From Sphingomonas sp. (GTDB lineage Bacteria > Pseudomonadota > Alphaproteobacteria > Sphingomonadales > Sphingomonadaceae), in assembly GCA_002707985.1 (NCBI GenBank), contig PAOI01000064.1:1-50689 (forward strand): a DNA stretch of 50,689 bases. The letters are read 5' to 3'. Under the pieces are notes generated by a model. That model was given only the letters and a program-made list of their open reading frames with translations, made no database searches and was not told the DNA's origin. The translations under genes and the position numbers were made by a program. This document shows positions 10,261-19,329 of this stretch, piece by piece (the stretch's first letter is position 1; every line of letters begins with the position of its first letter).

Positions 10261-10347
10261 TGGTGCGGTCGAGAAGACTCGAACTTCCACGGCCTTTCGG
10301 CCACAACGACCTCAACGTTGCGCGTCTACCAGTTCCGCCACGACCGC
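10261..10347 (-). tRNA. tRNA-Leu (anticodon GAG), CCA encoded
   Basis: Read on the minus strand, the gene folds as a class II tRNA of 87 bases including an encoded CCA (10261-10263). The acceptor arms GCGGTCG and CGACCGC pair, with A as discriminator. The anticodon stem CAACG/CGTTG encloses the loop TTGAGGT with anticodon GAG (bases 10311-10313), which reads CUC and CUU. A variable arm GTGGCCGAAAGGCCGT forms the long extra stem expected of tRNA-Leu, and the T arm contains GTTCGAGTC. The 5' end is at 10347. Confidence 0.97.
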
Positions 10348-10422
10348 ACGTGAAACACCGCCGGAAAATGCCTCCGGCGGCTGGCAGGCGCAGGCCCCTA
10401 GCAAAGCGGAAGGTTGCTGGCA

Positions 10423-11838
10423 ATGCCCGGAAATACACTTTCCGCGCGCGGTCGATTGCGGCAAAGCGCCGCGGCCATGCCGCACGCCACTCCCCTGATC
10501 GCCGAAACGCGTCGTATCCTTGCGCTGGCATGGCCGGTGATGATCACCAGCCTCAACTGGAACATCATGCAGATCACCGATGTCGCGCTGCTCGGGCTGA
10601 TCAGCCCGGGCGAAGTCGCGGCGCTCGGCGCCAGCCGCGCGCTGACGCTGGTGATCATCGTCATGGCGATCGGCGCGATGAGCGGCGTGCTGGTCCATGC
10701 CGCGCGCGCCGACGGGGCGGGAGACCTCGCCGCATCGGGGCGCGTCTATCACGAATCGCTCGCGCTGGGCCTTGCACTGGGGCTGATCTTCGGCGCGCTG
10801 CTGTGGCTGTTCGCCGATCCGATGCTGCGGCTGATCGGCGTCGCGCCCGATGTCGTGCCGCGCGGCGGCGAAGTGGTGCGGATGATCGCGATCGCCTTCC
10901 CCTTTCAACTGACGCTGATCGCGGCCAGCTTCTTTCTCGAAGGGCTCAGCCATCCGCGCCGCGTGATGGCAATCAACCTGGCGATGCTGCCGTGCAACGC
11001 GCTGCTCACCTGGGCGCTGTCGGGCGGGCATCTGGGCATGCCGATGCTCGGCGCAGTGGGGGCGGCGCTCGGAACCGCGCTTTCCTCGGTTGCAGGCGCG
11101 GTGGGCCTGTTGATCGCGGCATGGCACCTGCCGGAGGCGCAGGCGCGCGGCATCCGCAACTGGCGCCGCATCGCCACCGGTGCCACGGCGCGCGGCGCGA
11201 TTGCGCTGTTCCGCTTCGGCATCGCCCCGGGCATCGCTTCGGGGCTGGAAATCATGGGTTTTTCGATCCTGATCGCCCTGTCGACTCAGCTGGGAAATGC
11301 GACCGCGCATGCGTTCCAGATCGTCTTTTCGGTGCACAACCTCACTTTTGCGCTGGCGCTGGGCTTCGGATCGGCGGCGGGCGGTCGCGTCGGCAATGCG
11401 ATCGGCGAGGGCAAGCGCGATACCGTTCCGATGCGCGTCGCCATCGCGGCGGGGCTCGCCGCAATGACCACCGGCGCCATCGCACTCCTGTTGATGGGCG
11501 GGGGCAGCACCATCGTCGCGCTGTTCCCCGCGCCCGAGCCCGTCCACGCCATTGCCGCGATGGTGCTGGCGCTATGGGCGCCGTTCATCCTGTTCGACGG
11601 GGTGCAGGTGGTGCTGGTCTATGCGCTGCGCTCGCTGGGGGATCAGCTGGTCGCCGGCATCAACAGCACTATCGCCTTTTTCGGTGTCACCACTGCGCTC
11701 GGGCTGGCGCTGGTCCATGGCGCAGGCTGGGGACCGCCCGCGCTGGCGATCGCTTCGGGTGCGGGGATGGTAACATCGGCGCTGCTCAACGGCGGCCGGT
11801 TCGGGTGGATCAGTTGGCGAGCTCGCCGGCAAAGCTGA
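10423..11838 (+). CDS. MATE-family multidrug/Na+ or H+ antiporter
   Basis: Inner-membrane exporter with about twelve membrane segments in two halves, as in NorM/DinF-type MATE proteins that expel cationic compounds using Na+ or H+ gradients. The product has 471 residues with the start at 10423. Typical family segments are [91 protein letters not shown], and [18 protein letters not shown]. The ATG at 10423 has GGAAGG 9 bases upstream; the ATG at 10477 would trim 18 residues and starts closer to the first conserved segment, so the N-terminus is uncertain. It follows a divergent tRNA and overlaps the convergent zinc-ribbon gene by 29 bases. Confidence 0.9.
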   Translation: MPGNTLSARGRLRQSAAAMPHATPLIAETRRILALAWPVMITSLNWNIMQITDVALLGLISPGEVAALGASRALTLVIIVMAIGAMSGVLVHAARADGAGDLAASGRVYHESLALGLALGLIFGALLWLFADPMLRLIGVAPDVVPRGGEVVRMIAIAFPFQLTLIAASFFLEGLSHPRRVMAINLAMLPCNALLTWALSGGHLGMPMLGAVGAALGTALSSVAGAVGLLIAAWHLPEAQARGIRNWRRIATGATARGAIALFRFGIAPGIASGLEIMGFSILIALSTQLGNATAHAFQIVFSVHNLTFALALGFGSAAGGRVGNAIGEGKRDTVPMRVAIAAGLAAMTTGAIALLLMGGGSTIVALFPAPEPVHAIAAMVLALWAPFILFDGVQVVLVYALRSLGDQLVAGINSTIAFFGVTTALGLALVHGAGWGPPALAIASGAGMVTSALLNGGRFGWISWRARRQS

Positions 11839-12580
11839 GCTGAACGACCCGCGCCGTATCGGGCACGTCGATCTGGGCGCTGTTGAACGCCACCGAAGCC
11901 TGCGGTGCCAGCGTGCGCTTCTCCGGCGTCACCCGCCAGCTCTTGATCGGCCGGTCGCCGCCGTCGCGCAATTCGATGCGGATATCGGGCACGCGCTGTT
12001 CTTCGCCGGTCGGATTGACCACCTTGCCCGACACCGCAAACAATTCGCTGCCGCTGGGAAGGGTCCGCCGTTCGACATTCTTGTCAGTGAAGCGCAGCAC
12101 CGTTTCGGTCGGCCCCATCGCCAGCCCGAGCTGCGAAGCGATTCCCGGCGCACCGGTATAAAGGATGGCGCCGGTACCCAGCAGCATCGAAAAACCGGCG
12201 ACAAAGGCCGCCGCCGTCCAGCGTTTCGCGGGGTTGCGGCGCGGTCGCCGCGTCGGTGCGGCAAAGGGATCATATCCCGCCTCTGCCGCAGTCGGCACGC
12301 CCCGCGCGCGCGGCGTTTCGGGCAACGCCGCATCATCCCGGGCGGGCTTGCGCGACGTGCGCGGTTCCGCTCGTGTCTCGGATCGGGGCTCGCGACGCGG
12401 TTCCGTGCGCGGCGTGACGTCCTCATCCGCCGCAGTCGCGCGCGTGGCGAGATCGAGCACCAGCGGCGCCTGAAACCAGCTATGCTTGCAGCTTGCGCAA
12501 CGCACGGTGCGCCCTTCGGCGCCGATCGCGCTGTCCGGCACCAGATACCGGGTGCGACACTGGCTACATTCGAGAATCAT
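11810..12580 (-). CDS. MJ0042-type zinc-ribbon membrane protein (DUF3426)
   Basis: 256-residue protein of unknown role. The N-terminus [20 protein letters not shown] followed by [15 protein letters not shown] is a textbook MJ0042 zinc ribbon with two CxxC pairs. A long Arg/Pro/Glu-rich low-complexity segment (about 50-115) follows, then one membrane segment near residues 122-145 and a C-terminal DUF3426 domain ([31 protein letters not shown]). The topology puts the zinc ribbon in the cytoplasm and DUF3426 outside. It starts divergently 175 bases from ftsE; alphaproteobacterial genomes often keep this gene next to ftsEX, which suggests a division or envelope role (inference). Confidence 0.85.
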   Translation of the reverse strand: MILECSQCRTRYLVPDSAIGAEGRTVRCASCKHSWFQAPLVLDLATRATAADEDVTPRTEPRREPRSETRAEPRTSRKPARDDAALPETPRARGVPTAAEAGYDPFAAPTRRPRRNPAKRWTAAAFVAGFSMLLGTGAILYTGAPGIASQLGLAMGPTETVLRFTDKNVERRTLPSGSELFAVSGKVVNPTGEEQRVPDIRIELRDGGDRPIKSWRVTPEKRTLAPQASVAFNSAQIDVPDTARVVQLSFAGELAN

Positions 12581-12755
12581 GGCCCGCCGTTCAAAACCTG
12601 CCGACCGCCGCCCCGTGGCCGGTGCCTGATTCTAGACCTCAATCGCCGCTACAGGCAAGTGTTGCAATCATGTGTACATTGCCTGCGTTGCGCAGCCGCC
12701 AAGGCTGTGCGATGGCTGGTTTCTGGGGCAAGGATGGAGCGGCCGGGCGCCGGAA

Positions 12756-13460
12756 ATGGCCAATATCGTCCAATTCGAAAATGTCGGGCTACGCTATGGT
12801 ACCGGCCCTGAGACGCTGTCCGACGTCAGCTTTTCGTTGCGGTCGGGTGCTTTCTATTTCGTCACCGGCGCGTCGGGGGCAGGCAAGACGAGCCTGCTCA
12901 AGCTGCTCTACCTCGCTCAACGGCCGACGCGCGGCGTCGTGCGGCTGTTCGGCGAGGATACGGTTACGCTCCCACGCAAGCGGCTGCCAGGCTTTCGCCG
13001 GCGGATCGGCGTGGTGTTTCAGGATTTCCGCCTCGTCCCGCATCTGTCGAGCTATGACAATATCGCCCTCCCGCTCCGCGTCGCGGGGATCCCCGAAAGC
13101 GATATCGAAGCACCGGTGCGCGAGATGCTCGCCTGGGTCGGGCTCACCGATCGCGGCAAGGCCAAGCCGCTGACTCTGTCCGGCGGCGAGCAGCAGCGCA
13201 TCGCCATTGCCCGCGCAGTGATCGGACGGCCCGAAATCCTGGTCGCCGACGAGCCGACCGGCAATGTCGATCCCGACATGGCCGAGCGATTGCTGCATCT
13301 GTTCGATTCGCTCAACCGGCTCGGCACCACCGTGGTCGTGGCGACGCACGACTTCCACCTGCTCAACCGCATCCCGACCGCGCATATGATGCGGCTCGAC
13401 AAGGGGCAGATCCACGATCCGACCGGCGCGCTGCGCCATCCGGCGGGATCGACCGAATGA
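12756..13460 (+). CDS. ftsE: Cell division ATP-binding protein FtsE
   Basis: Cytoplasmic ABC ATPase that with FtsX controls septal cell-wall hydrolases at the divisome. The 234-residue protein has Walker A GASGAGKT at 38-45, signature LSGGEQQR at 141-148, Walker B ILVADEPTGN at 161-170 and the H-loop VVVATHDFHL. FtsE hallmarks include VVFQDFRLVPHLSSYDNIALPLR and DPDMAERLLHLFDSLNRLGTTVV. The frame is open back to 12672, but the family start is the ATG at 12756 (MANIVQFENV). It shares 4 bases (ATGA) with ftsX and heads the ftsE-ftsX-ydcF-plsC operon. Confidence 0.96.
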   Translation: MANIVQFENVGLRYGTGPETLSDVSFSLRSGAFYFVTGASGAGKTSLLKLLYLAQRPTRGVVRLFGEDTVTLPRKRLPGFRRRIGVVFQDFRLVPHLSSYDNIALPLRVAGIPESDIEAPVREMLAWVGLTDRGKAKPLTLSGGEQQRIAIARAVIGRPEILVADEPTGNVDPDMAERLLHLFDSLNRLGTTVVVATHDFHLLNRIPTAHMMRLDKGQIHDPTGALRHPAGSTE

Positions 13461-14350
13461 AGTTCAGCCTCAATCCGGCCGCGCCGGACCGCCGCCTGCT
13501 CGATCGCAGCCGCCGCACGCGCGCGATGAGCTGGATCATGGCGATTATGCTGTTCCTCACCGTACTCGCCGGCGCGCTGGGCCTTGGCATGTTCGCCGCG
13601 CGCGGATCGCTCGACCGTCAGCTTTCCGGCCGTCTGACGGTGCAGATCGTCGAACCCGACGCCGCCGCACGCGACCGCGATACCCGGGCGATGGCCGAAG
13701 CGTTCCGCAAGATGCCGTCGGTGAAGCGCGTCGAAGTGGTCGATCGCGAGCGGCTTGCCGAACTCGTCCGGCCCTGGCTCGGCGATGCCGGGCTCGATCC
13801 CGACCTGCCCATGCCGGCGATGATCGACGTCGATCTTTCCGACGGCAGCGACGCCGCAGTCTCACGCGTCGAGCAGGCGGCGAAATCGGTCTATCCCGAT
13901 GCCCGGGTCGACCGGCATGCCCAGTGGTTGTCGCCGGTGCGCGGTTTCATGACGACGATGAGCTGGCTCGCCGCCGGGCTGGTGCTGCTGATGGCGAGCG
14001 CGACGGCAGCGGTGGTGCTGCTCGTCGCGCGATCCGGGCTCGATACGCATCGAGACACGATCGAAGTGCTGCATATGCTGGGTGCGACCGATATTCAGGT
14101 CGCGCGCCTGTTCCAGCGGCGGATCGCGTTCGACACGCTGCTGGGCGGACTGCTGGGCGCGGGTGCTGCGATGGCGCTCGTCGCGTTCCTGCAATCGCGG
14201 CTCGGCCTGCTCGGATCGGAAATGCTGAGCGGCGTCGCGCTGCAACAACGTGACTGGTTCCTGCTGCTGATATTGCCGATCCTGTTTGCGCTGATGGCGA
14301 CCTTCGCCGCGCGGATCGCCGTGCTGCGCGCTTTGGGACGCGTGCTGTGA
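13457..14350 (+). CDS. ftsX: Cell division protein FtsX (permease-like)
   Basis: Membrane partner of FtsE; it transmits ATPase cycles to periplasmic hydrolase activators such as EnvC-type proteins. The 297-residue sequence has a first membrane segment at about 25-45 (MSWIMAIMLFLTVLAGALGLGMFAA), a periplasmic domain from about 50 to 165 with the FtsX-type segment RKMPSVKRVEVVDRERLAELV, and three further membrane segments near 170-195, 225-250 and 262-285. It overlaps ftsE by 4 bases (ATGA) and the next gene by 4 bases (GTGA), indicating tight translational coupling. Confidence 0.93.
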   Translation: MKFSLNPAAPDRRLLDRSRRTRAMSWIMAIMLFLTVLAGALGLGMFAARGSLDRQLSGRLTVQIVEPDAAARDRDTRAMAEAFRKMPSVKRVEVVDRERLAELVRPWLGDAGLDPDLPMPAMIDVDLSDGSDAAVSRVEQAAKSVYPDARVDRHAQWLSPVRGFMTTMSWLAAGLVLLMASATAAVVLLVARSGLDTHRDTIEVLHMLGATDIQVARLFQRRIAFDTLLGGLLGAGAAMALVAFLQSRLGLLGSEMLSGVALQQRDWFLLLILPILFALMATFAARIAVLRALGRVL

Positions 14351-14880
14351 TCTGGCGCACCGCTGCCATTCTCGTCCTTGCATGGGCGCTGGGCTTTGCC
14401 GTCTTCATGATGTCGCTCGGCAAACCGCTGGAGGGGGAAACGACCGACGCGATCGTCGTGCTGACCGGCGGGCCGGGCCGCATCGATCGCGGGCTTGCGC
14501 TGATGCAGCAGCATGCGGCGAAGCGGATGCTGGTCAGCGGCGTCGACCCCGATGTCCGCCCGCGCGAGCTGGCCGCCGAATATAAGGTCAGCCCGGTACT
14601 GTTCGAATGCTGCATCGACCTGGGCCATGAAGCGGTCGATACGCGCTCCAATGCCGATGAAACCGCGCGCTGGGTGCGCGAACATCATTATGCTTCGGTG
14701 CGACTGGTGACGTCCGACTGGCACATGCCGCGCGCCCGGCTCGAACTCGCCCATGCGCTGGGAAGCGATGTCGAGCTGATCGGCGATTCGGTGGCGACAA
14801 AGCCGCGGCTGCGCATGTTGTTCGCCGAATATCACAAATATCTCGTCCGCCGGGTCGCGCTGCTCGCGGGTTTCGACTAG
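14347..14880 (+). CDS. YdcF/SanA/ElyC-type DUF218 membrane protein
   Basis: 177-residue protein with one N-terminal membrane segment (residues 3-25) and a DUF218 domain: DAIVVLTGGPGRIDRGLALMQQHAAKRMLVSGV, the conserved TRSNADETARWV, and LVTSDWHMPRARLEL. The family includes E. coli ElyC and SanA, which affect envelope carrier-lipid metabolism and vancomycin permeability; the enzymatic reaction is not established. The start is GTG at 14347, overlapping the ftsX stop by 4 bases. Its place between ftsX and plsC is consistent with an envelope role, which is an inference from context. Confidence 0.87.
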   Translation: MIWRTAAILVLAWALGFAVFMMSLGKPLEGETTDAIVVLTGGPGRIDRGLALMQQHAAKRMLVSGVDPDVRPRELAAEYKVSPVLFECCIDLGHEAVDTRSNADETARWVREHHYASVRLVTSDWHMPRARLELAHALGSDVELIGDSVATKPRLRMLFAEYHKYLVRRVALLAGFD

Positions 14881-14893
14881 TCCGGGCCGATCG

Positions 14894-15601
14894 ATGGACC
14901 GCCTGCGCACCACATTGTTTCAACTCGTCTTCTTCGGCATTTCGGTGCCGATGGTGCTGCTCGCGCCGGTTGCCGCGCTGATCGGCACGCGGGCGTTACA
15001 GCGGTACGGCAATCTCTGGCTGGCGCTGCTGCGCTGGTCTGTGCGGCATATCGCCGGCATCGAAACCCGGATCGAAGGCACCATCCCGCCCGGCCCCGTC
15101 TTGTTCGCGGCGAAACACCAGTCGATTTTCGAACCGCTCGAACTCGCACGGCTGCTCGATGCCCCTGCGGTGGTGATGAAGAAGGAGCTGACGCGCATTC
15201 CCGTCTGGGGCTGGTGCGCGCGCCGCTATGGCGTGATCGCAGTCGATCGCAAGGCATCGGCAAAGGCTTTGCGCGGCATGATGCGCGAAGCGCAGGCGGC
15301 GCTGGCCGGCGGGCGTTCGGTGATGATCTTTCCCGAAGGCACGCGCGTCGCGCCCGGCGACACGCCCCGGCTGCAATCGGGCTTTGCCGGGCTGTACCGG
15401 ATGCTGGGGCTGCCGGTCGTTCCGGTCGCAGTCGAAAGCGGCCATGTCTGGCCCAAGGACGGGCCGATGCGCCCCGGGGTTGTGACGATGCGCTTTGGCG
15501 AGCCGATCCCGCCCGGCCTGCCCCGCCCCGAAATCGAAGCGCGCGTCCATGCCGGGATCAACGTGCTGGAAACGGAAAGCGCCAGCTCCCGTTTGCCCTG
15601 A
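14894..15601 (+). CDS. plsC: 1-acyl-sn-glycerol-3-phosphate acyltransferase (PlsC family)
   Basis: Inner-membrane acyltransferase that converts lysophosphatidate to phosphatidate. The 235-residue protein has hydrophobic N-terminal helices (8-32), block I KHQSIFEPLE with His75 and Glu80 (an HX4E variant of HX4D), block III IFPEGTR at 145-151, and block IV LPVVPVAVESGHVWP. Without testing, lysophospholipid or ornithine-lipid acylation cannot be excluded. It follows the ydcF-like gene by 13 bases as last gene of the ftsEX operon. The stop codon lies within a REP-like sequence (15596-15615), so the last two or three residues (RLP) are encoded by the repeat. Confidence 0.9.
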   Translation: MDRLRTTLFQLVFFGISVPMVLLAPVAALIGTRALQRYGNLWLALLRWSVRHIAGIETRIEGTIPPGPVLFAAKHQSIFEPLELARLLDAPAVVMKKELTRIPVWGWCARRYGVIAVDRKASAKALRGMMREAQAALAGGRSVMIFPEGTRVAPGDTPRLQSGFAGLYRMLGLPVVPVAVESGHVWPKDGPMRPGVVTMRFGEPIPPGLPRPEIEARVHAGINVLETESASSRLP

Positions 15602-15615
15602 GCCTGTCGAAGGGC
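15596..15615. repeat. REP-like dispersed repeat at the plsC 3' end
   Basis: The 20 bases CCCTGAGCCTGTCGAAGGGC resemble a short dispersed repeat widespread in sphingomonads, usually CCCTGAGC-TGTCGAAGGGC. A related copy starts at 40401 inside the etfB-etfA gap. With the G at 15595, GCCCT and AGGGC form a short stem. The TGA in the repeat is the stop of plsC. Confidence 0.7.
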
Positions 15616-15617
15616 CA

Positions 15618-15632
15618 GCGGCGAACAGCCGC
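15618..15632. terminator. Hairpin between convergent plsC and tyrC
   Basis: GCGGC, loop GAACA, GCCGC: a 5-bp perfect stem lying in the 35-base gap between two convergent genes, so it could serve both strands. There is no T tract on either side, so termination activity is uncertain. Confidence 0.4.
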
Positions 15633-15636
15633 CCGT

Positions 15637-16545
15637 TCAGTCGTGCGAGCGCCCGAAATCGGGCCGCGCATCGTCCTGCCCTTCCTCCAGAATCGAACGG
15701 CGGATCGCGCGGGTACGCGTGAACAGATCGAACAGTTCGTCGCCCTTGCCCCAGCGGATCGCGCGCTGCAGCGCCGAGAGGTCCTCCGAAAAACGCTGGA
15801 GCATGTCGAGCACCGCTTCCCGGTTCGACAGGAACACGTCGCGCCACATCGTCGGGTCCGACGCGGCGATGCGCGTGAAATCGCGAAATCCGCCCGCCGA
15901 ATATTTGATCACTTCGCTGCGGGTGACTTCCTCCAGATCCGACGCAGTGCCGACGATCGTATAGGCGATCAGGTGCGGCAAATGGCTGGTCACCGCAAGC
16001 ACGCGATCATGATGGTCGGGCGCCATCGTCTCGATCTCCGCACCCAGCCGCCGCCAGAATTCGCAGACGCGCTCGACCGCCAGCGGATCGGCGCCTTCGG
16101 GCGGCGTGACTATGCACCAGCGATGCTGAAACAGCGTGGCAAAGCCGGATTCAGGACCGCTGTTTTCGGTACCGGCTACCGGATGCGCGGGGATCACTTT
16201 CGCCTGCGGCAACGCCGCCATCAGCTGCTCGGCGACGCTTTCCTTGCACGAACCGACATCGCTCACCACCGCATCGGGCGGCAGATCGGCGGCGATTTCC
16301 GCCGCCGCTGCGCCCATCGCGCCTACCGGGACACAGAAGATCACCAGATCGGCATCGGTAACCGCGGCGCCGCCGCTGTCGGCGATATCGCTGCACAGGC
16401 CGATCGCCTGCGCTCGCACGCGAACGTCCGGATCGGCGTCATAGCCGGTCACCCGAACGCCGGGCATATATTTGGACACTGCCCGCGCGATCGAGGATCC
16501 GATCAGGCCCAGCCCGATAATGGTGACGCGCGAAAATGGCAGCAT
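15637..16545 (-). CDS. tyrC: Prephenate/arogenate (cyclohexadienyl) dehydrogenase
   Basis: NAD(P)-dependent enzyme of tyrosine biosynthesis that oxidatively decarboxylates prephenate or arogenate. The 302-residue protein opens with the Rossmann motif VTIIGLGLIGSSIARA, then VIFCVPVGAM, DVGSCKESV, the substrate-binding HPVAGTENSGPESG, and SHLPHLIAYTIVG. There is no chorismate-mutase or ACT domain, as in the monofunctional TyrC type of Zymomonas and relatives. Prephenate versus arogenate preference cannot be read from the sequence. Its ATG shares one base with the hisC stop (TGATG), so hisC-tyrC is one operon. Confidence 0.92.
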   Translation of the reverse strand: MLPFSRVTIIGLGLIGSSIARAVSKYMPGVRVTGYDADPDVRVRAQAIGLCSDIADSGGAAVTDADLVIFCVPVGAMGAAAAEIAADLPPDAVVSDVGSCKESVAEQLMAALPQAKVIPAHPVAGTENSGPESGFATLFQHRWCIVTPPEGADPLAVERVCEFWRRLGAEIETMAPDHHDRVLAVTSHLPHLIAYTIVGTASDLEEVTRSEVIKYSAGGFRDFTRIAASDPTMWRDVFLSNREAVLDMLQRFSEDLSALQRAIRWGKGDELFDLFTRTRAIRRSILEEGQDDARPDFGRSHD

Positions 16546-17639
16546 CAGGCGCTCACAATCTCGCGCAGCGCCGTGGTGATGCCGGTCATATCCGCCTCGG
16601 TGCCGATCGTGATGCGCAGCCCGTGCGGCAATCCCTGCCCCGGCAGCCAGCGGACGATATAACCGCGCTCCATCAGCGCATGATATGCCTGCTCAGCGCT
16701 CACGCGCCCTTCGAACAGTATCAGCGAGAAATTGGCCCGCGACGGCACTGCGCGCAGCCCGGCATTGCCCATGCCCGCGACCTGATCCTCGAACCAGCGC
16801 AGCCATTTGGCATTGTGATCGCGGCTCGCGGTCACGAAATCCTGCGATTCGAGCGCGGCGATCGCGGCATGCTGTCCCGCGGTGGTCACGTTGAACGGCG
16901 CGCGGATGCGATGCATCGCATCGATGATCGCCGCCGAGGCATAGCCCCAGCCGATCCGTTCGGCGGCCAGACCATAGATTTTGGAAAAGGTCCGCGTGAC
17001 GAGAACATTGGGCGCGTCGATCGCAAGTTCCATCCCGCCATCCTCGTCCGAGGCATCGAGATATTCGGCATAGGCCTGATCGAGCACGAGCAGCACATTG
17101 GCGGGCAGCCCGGCGTGCAGCCGCATCACTTCGCTGCGCGGCAGGAAGGTGCCGGTGGGATTGTTGGGATTGGCGACGAACACGACGCGCGTCTTGTCGG
17201 TGACACAGGCGAGCAGCGCATCGACATCGGTCGCATAATCCTTGTCCGGCGCGATCACCGGAGTCGCGCCGACCCGCCGCGCGGCGATATCGTACACCGC
17301 AAAGCCATAGCGGACATAGATGACCTCATCCCCCGGCCCGGCAAAGGCTCCGGCGGCAAGGTGCAGGACCTCATCCGATCCGGTGCCATAGATGACGCGC
17401 GCGGGATCGAGGCCATAGCGGGCCGCAATCGCTTCGCGCAGCGCCGCTGCCGATGCGTCGGGATAGCGTTCCAGGCTGGCATGCGCCGCGTCAAAGGCTT
17501 CGCGCGCTGCGGGCGGCGTGCCCAGTGGGTTTTCGTTCGACGACAGCTTTACGGCCTTCGCGCCGCCATCGGTGGTCGATCGACCGGGCACATAGGGAGC
17601 GATGCCCATGATCCAGGGCTTGGGAGCAGGTGCGTTCAT
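16545..17639 (-). CDS. hisC: Histidinol-phosphate aminotransferase HisC
   Basis: PLP enzyme that transaminates imidazole-acetol phosphate to histidinol phosphate; close relatives in this position also transaminate aromatic keto acids, which fits its partner tyrC. The 364-residue protein carries [13 protein letters not shown] near 31-43, [11 protein letters not shown], the PNNPTG motif at 158-163, DQAYAEY near 187-193, and the Schiff-base Lys220 in [17 protein letters not shown]. The frame is open further upstream to 17942, but the family start is the ATG at 17639 ([10 protein letters not shown]), and the longer version would run through the divergent oxidoreductase gene. An 82-base divergent gap holds the promoters. 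Confidence 0.95.
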   Translation of the reverse strand: MNAPAPKPWIMGIAPYVPGRSTTDGGAKAVKLSSNENPLGTPPAAREAFDAAHASLERYPDASAAALREAIAARYGLDPARVIYGTGSDEVLHLAAGAFAGPGDEVIYVRYGFAVYDIAARRVGATPVIAPDKDYATDVDALLACVTDKTRVVFVANPNNPTGTFLPRSEVMRLHAGLPANVLLVLDQAYAEYLDASDEDGGMELAIDAPNVLVTRTFSKIYGLAAERIGWGYASAAIIDAMHRIRAPFNVTTAGQHAAIAALESQDFVTASRDHNAKWLRWFEDQVAGMGNAGLRAVPSRANFSLILFEGRVSAEQAYHALMERGYIVRWLPGQGLPHGLRITIGTEADMTGITTALREIVSA

Positions 17640-17721
17640 GCGCGGCGGATTGGCCGAACGCTTACCGGATAGCAAGGTGCGGGCGTTATTGCGCTCTCCC
17701 GAGAGGGGATCGAGAGGGGCA

Positions 17722-19284
17722 ATGCGGGGAAGTGAAGGCATCTGGCGCGCGCTGTCACAGGCGCGGCGCGACAATCTTGCCGACTCGGGCGAATCCGCAC
17801 CGACACGCGACTCGCCCGCGACGACGCGGCGCGCGTTGCTGGCGGCAATCGCCGCGACTGGCGCGGTCGGTGCCGTGGCGGCGATACCGCGCGCCAGCCG
17901 CGCCTTTGCGGGCGGGCGAGTCGCAATCATCGGCGGCGGCATGGCGGGGCTTTCGGCGCTGCACCGGCTGACCGCGGCAGGAATCGACGCGCATCTTTAT
18001 GAAGCGGGCGGGCGACTCGGCGGACGCATGTTCACGCGCCGCCCCCGCGATGGCGGCCCGGCGTTCGAAGAGGGCGCGCAGCTGGTCAATACCGACCATG
18101 CCGACATGCACGCGCTCCTGCGCGAATTCGGCATCGCGCTGATCGACCGCAAGCCCGCCGCGCACGAAACCCTGGTAATGGCTGGCGGCAAGCCGGTTTC
18201 CCCGGACCGGCTGGCCGAGGCACTTCGCCCCATCGCGGCGCAGATCGGCGCCGATGCCGATCGGCTGGACAAGGATTATGGCGCAGTCGCCCCGGCGCTC
18301 GACCGGCTGTCGATCGCGCAATATCTCGATCGTCACGCCGCGCTCCTGCCGCATCCCTGGGTCCGCCGCCTGCTCGAAGCGACCAGCCGCACCGAATATG
18401 GCGTCGAACCCGATGCCGCCTCGGCGCTCGGGCTGATCTTCAACCTGCCGACCGTCGATGGTCGCCGGGTCGAGGTGCTGGGCGGCGCCGACGAACGCTA
18501 TGTGATCGAAGGGGGCAGCAGCGCCCTGATCGACGCCATGGCGGCACGCCATGCCGCGCGGATCGCAACCGGGCAGCGGCTGGTGCGAATCGAACGCGAC
18601 GGCGCGGCGATGCAGCTTCGCTTTGCCGATGGTTCGCGCGCGCATGCCGACCGCGTGATCGTCGCGCTGCCCGCCGGAATCGCCGGGCGCATCGATTATG
18701 CCGTACCGATCCCGCCCGAATGGCATGGCTTTCACAAGGCAATCGCGCTCGGCTGTAACGAAAAGGTGCAGGTCGCGACCCTCGCCGCGCCGGGCGCGCA
18801 ATCATGCGGCAGCGGCGGCGAAGTGTGGCAGACCGATGCAGGCGCCGGCTGGTCTCAGGGCTGGGACGGCTCGGTGCATCGCAAACAGGGCGTTTCGCCG
18901 GTCTGGACCTGGTATCTGGGCGGCGGCGAGGCATTGTCGCGCAGCAAGGCCCCGCGCGATCAGGCAAACAGCTTCGCCGAGGCGGTCGCCGCGCAAATGC
19001 CCGAACTGACGCCCGGAAACCGCATCGTCCGCCGCACGGCCTGGCATCGCAATCCGCTGATCGGTGGCGGCTATGTCAATTATGCGCCGGGCGTGCTGAC
19101 GCGCTATGGCAAGCTGCTCTGGATCGAAGGGTCCGAGCATCTCCATTTCGACAGCGGCCGCATCCAGTTTGCGGGCGAACATCTGTCGGACGCCTTCCCC
19201 GGATATATGAACGGCGCGGCGCAGACCGGGCGTATGGCCGCCGACGCGCTGATCGGCGGCGGGGCGCATAAGTCCGCCGCCTGA
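17722..19284 (+). CDS. FAD-dependent amine oxidase family protein with probable Tat signal
   Basis: 520-residue flavoprotein of the monoamine oxidase/polyamine oxidase superfamily. After a 33-residue N-terminus comes [20 protein letters not shown], a twin-arginine (36-37) plus hydrophobic stretch ending near ASRAFA, suggesting Tat export with FAD already bound. Then the dinucleotide motif [17 protein letters not shown] (about 67-83) and [35 protein letters not shown], and the C-terminal FAD segment [28 protein letters not shown]. The ATG at 17722 has GAGAGGGG just upstream; an earlier in-frame start at 17602 would overlap hisC and is rejected. The substrate (amine, amino acid or carotenoid-type) is unknown. 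Confidence 0.85.
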   Translation: MRGSEGIWRALSQARRDNLADSGESAPTRDSPATTRRALLAAIAATGAVGAVAAIPRASRAFAGGRVAIIGGGMAGLSALHRLTAAGIDAHLYEAGGRLGGRMFTRRPRDGGPAFEEGAQLVNTDHADMHALLREFGIALIDRKPAAHETLVMAGGKPVSPDRLAEALRPIAAQIGADADRLDKDYGAVAPALDRLSIAQYLDRHAALLPHPWVRRLLEATSRTEYGVEPDAASALGLIFNLPTVDGRRVEVLGGADERYVIEGGSSALIDAMAARHAARIATGQRLVRIERDGAAMQLRFADGSRAHADRVIVALPAGIAGRIDYAVPIPPEWHGFHKAIALGCNEKVQVATLAAPGAQSCGSGGEVWQTDAGAGWSQGWDGSVHRKQGVSPVWTWYLGGGEALSRSKAPRDQANSFAEAVAAQMPELTPGNRIVRRTAWHRNPLIGGGYVNYAPGVLTRYGKLLWIEGSEHLHFDSGRIQFAGEHLSDAFPGYMNGAAQTGRMAADALIGGGAHKSAA

Positions 19285-19303
19285 AACGCACCGCTTGAAC
19301 GCC

Positions 19304-19316
19304 GCCGCGTCGCGGC
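19304..19316. terminator. Short GC hairpin between the amine oxidase gene and metX
   Basis: GCCGC-GTC-GCGGC forms a 5-bp stem with a 3-base loop in the 45-base gap. There is no T tract. It may attenuate read-through, but the gap is too small for a riboswitch such as SAM-II. Confidence 0.25.
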
Positions 19317-19329
19317 CTAACGCACCGCC

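Noticed and set aside
10261..10347. tRNA-Leu as an integration site
   Set aside because: No integrase and no second copy of the tRNA 3' end nearby; flanking genes are ordinary.
19285..19329. SAM-II riboswitch before metX
   Set aside because: Only 45 bases separate the genes and no riboswitch-like pseudoknot sequence is visible.
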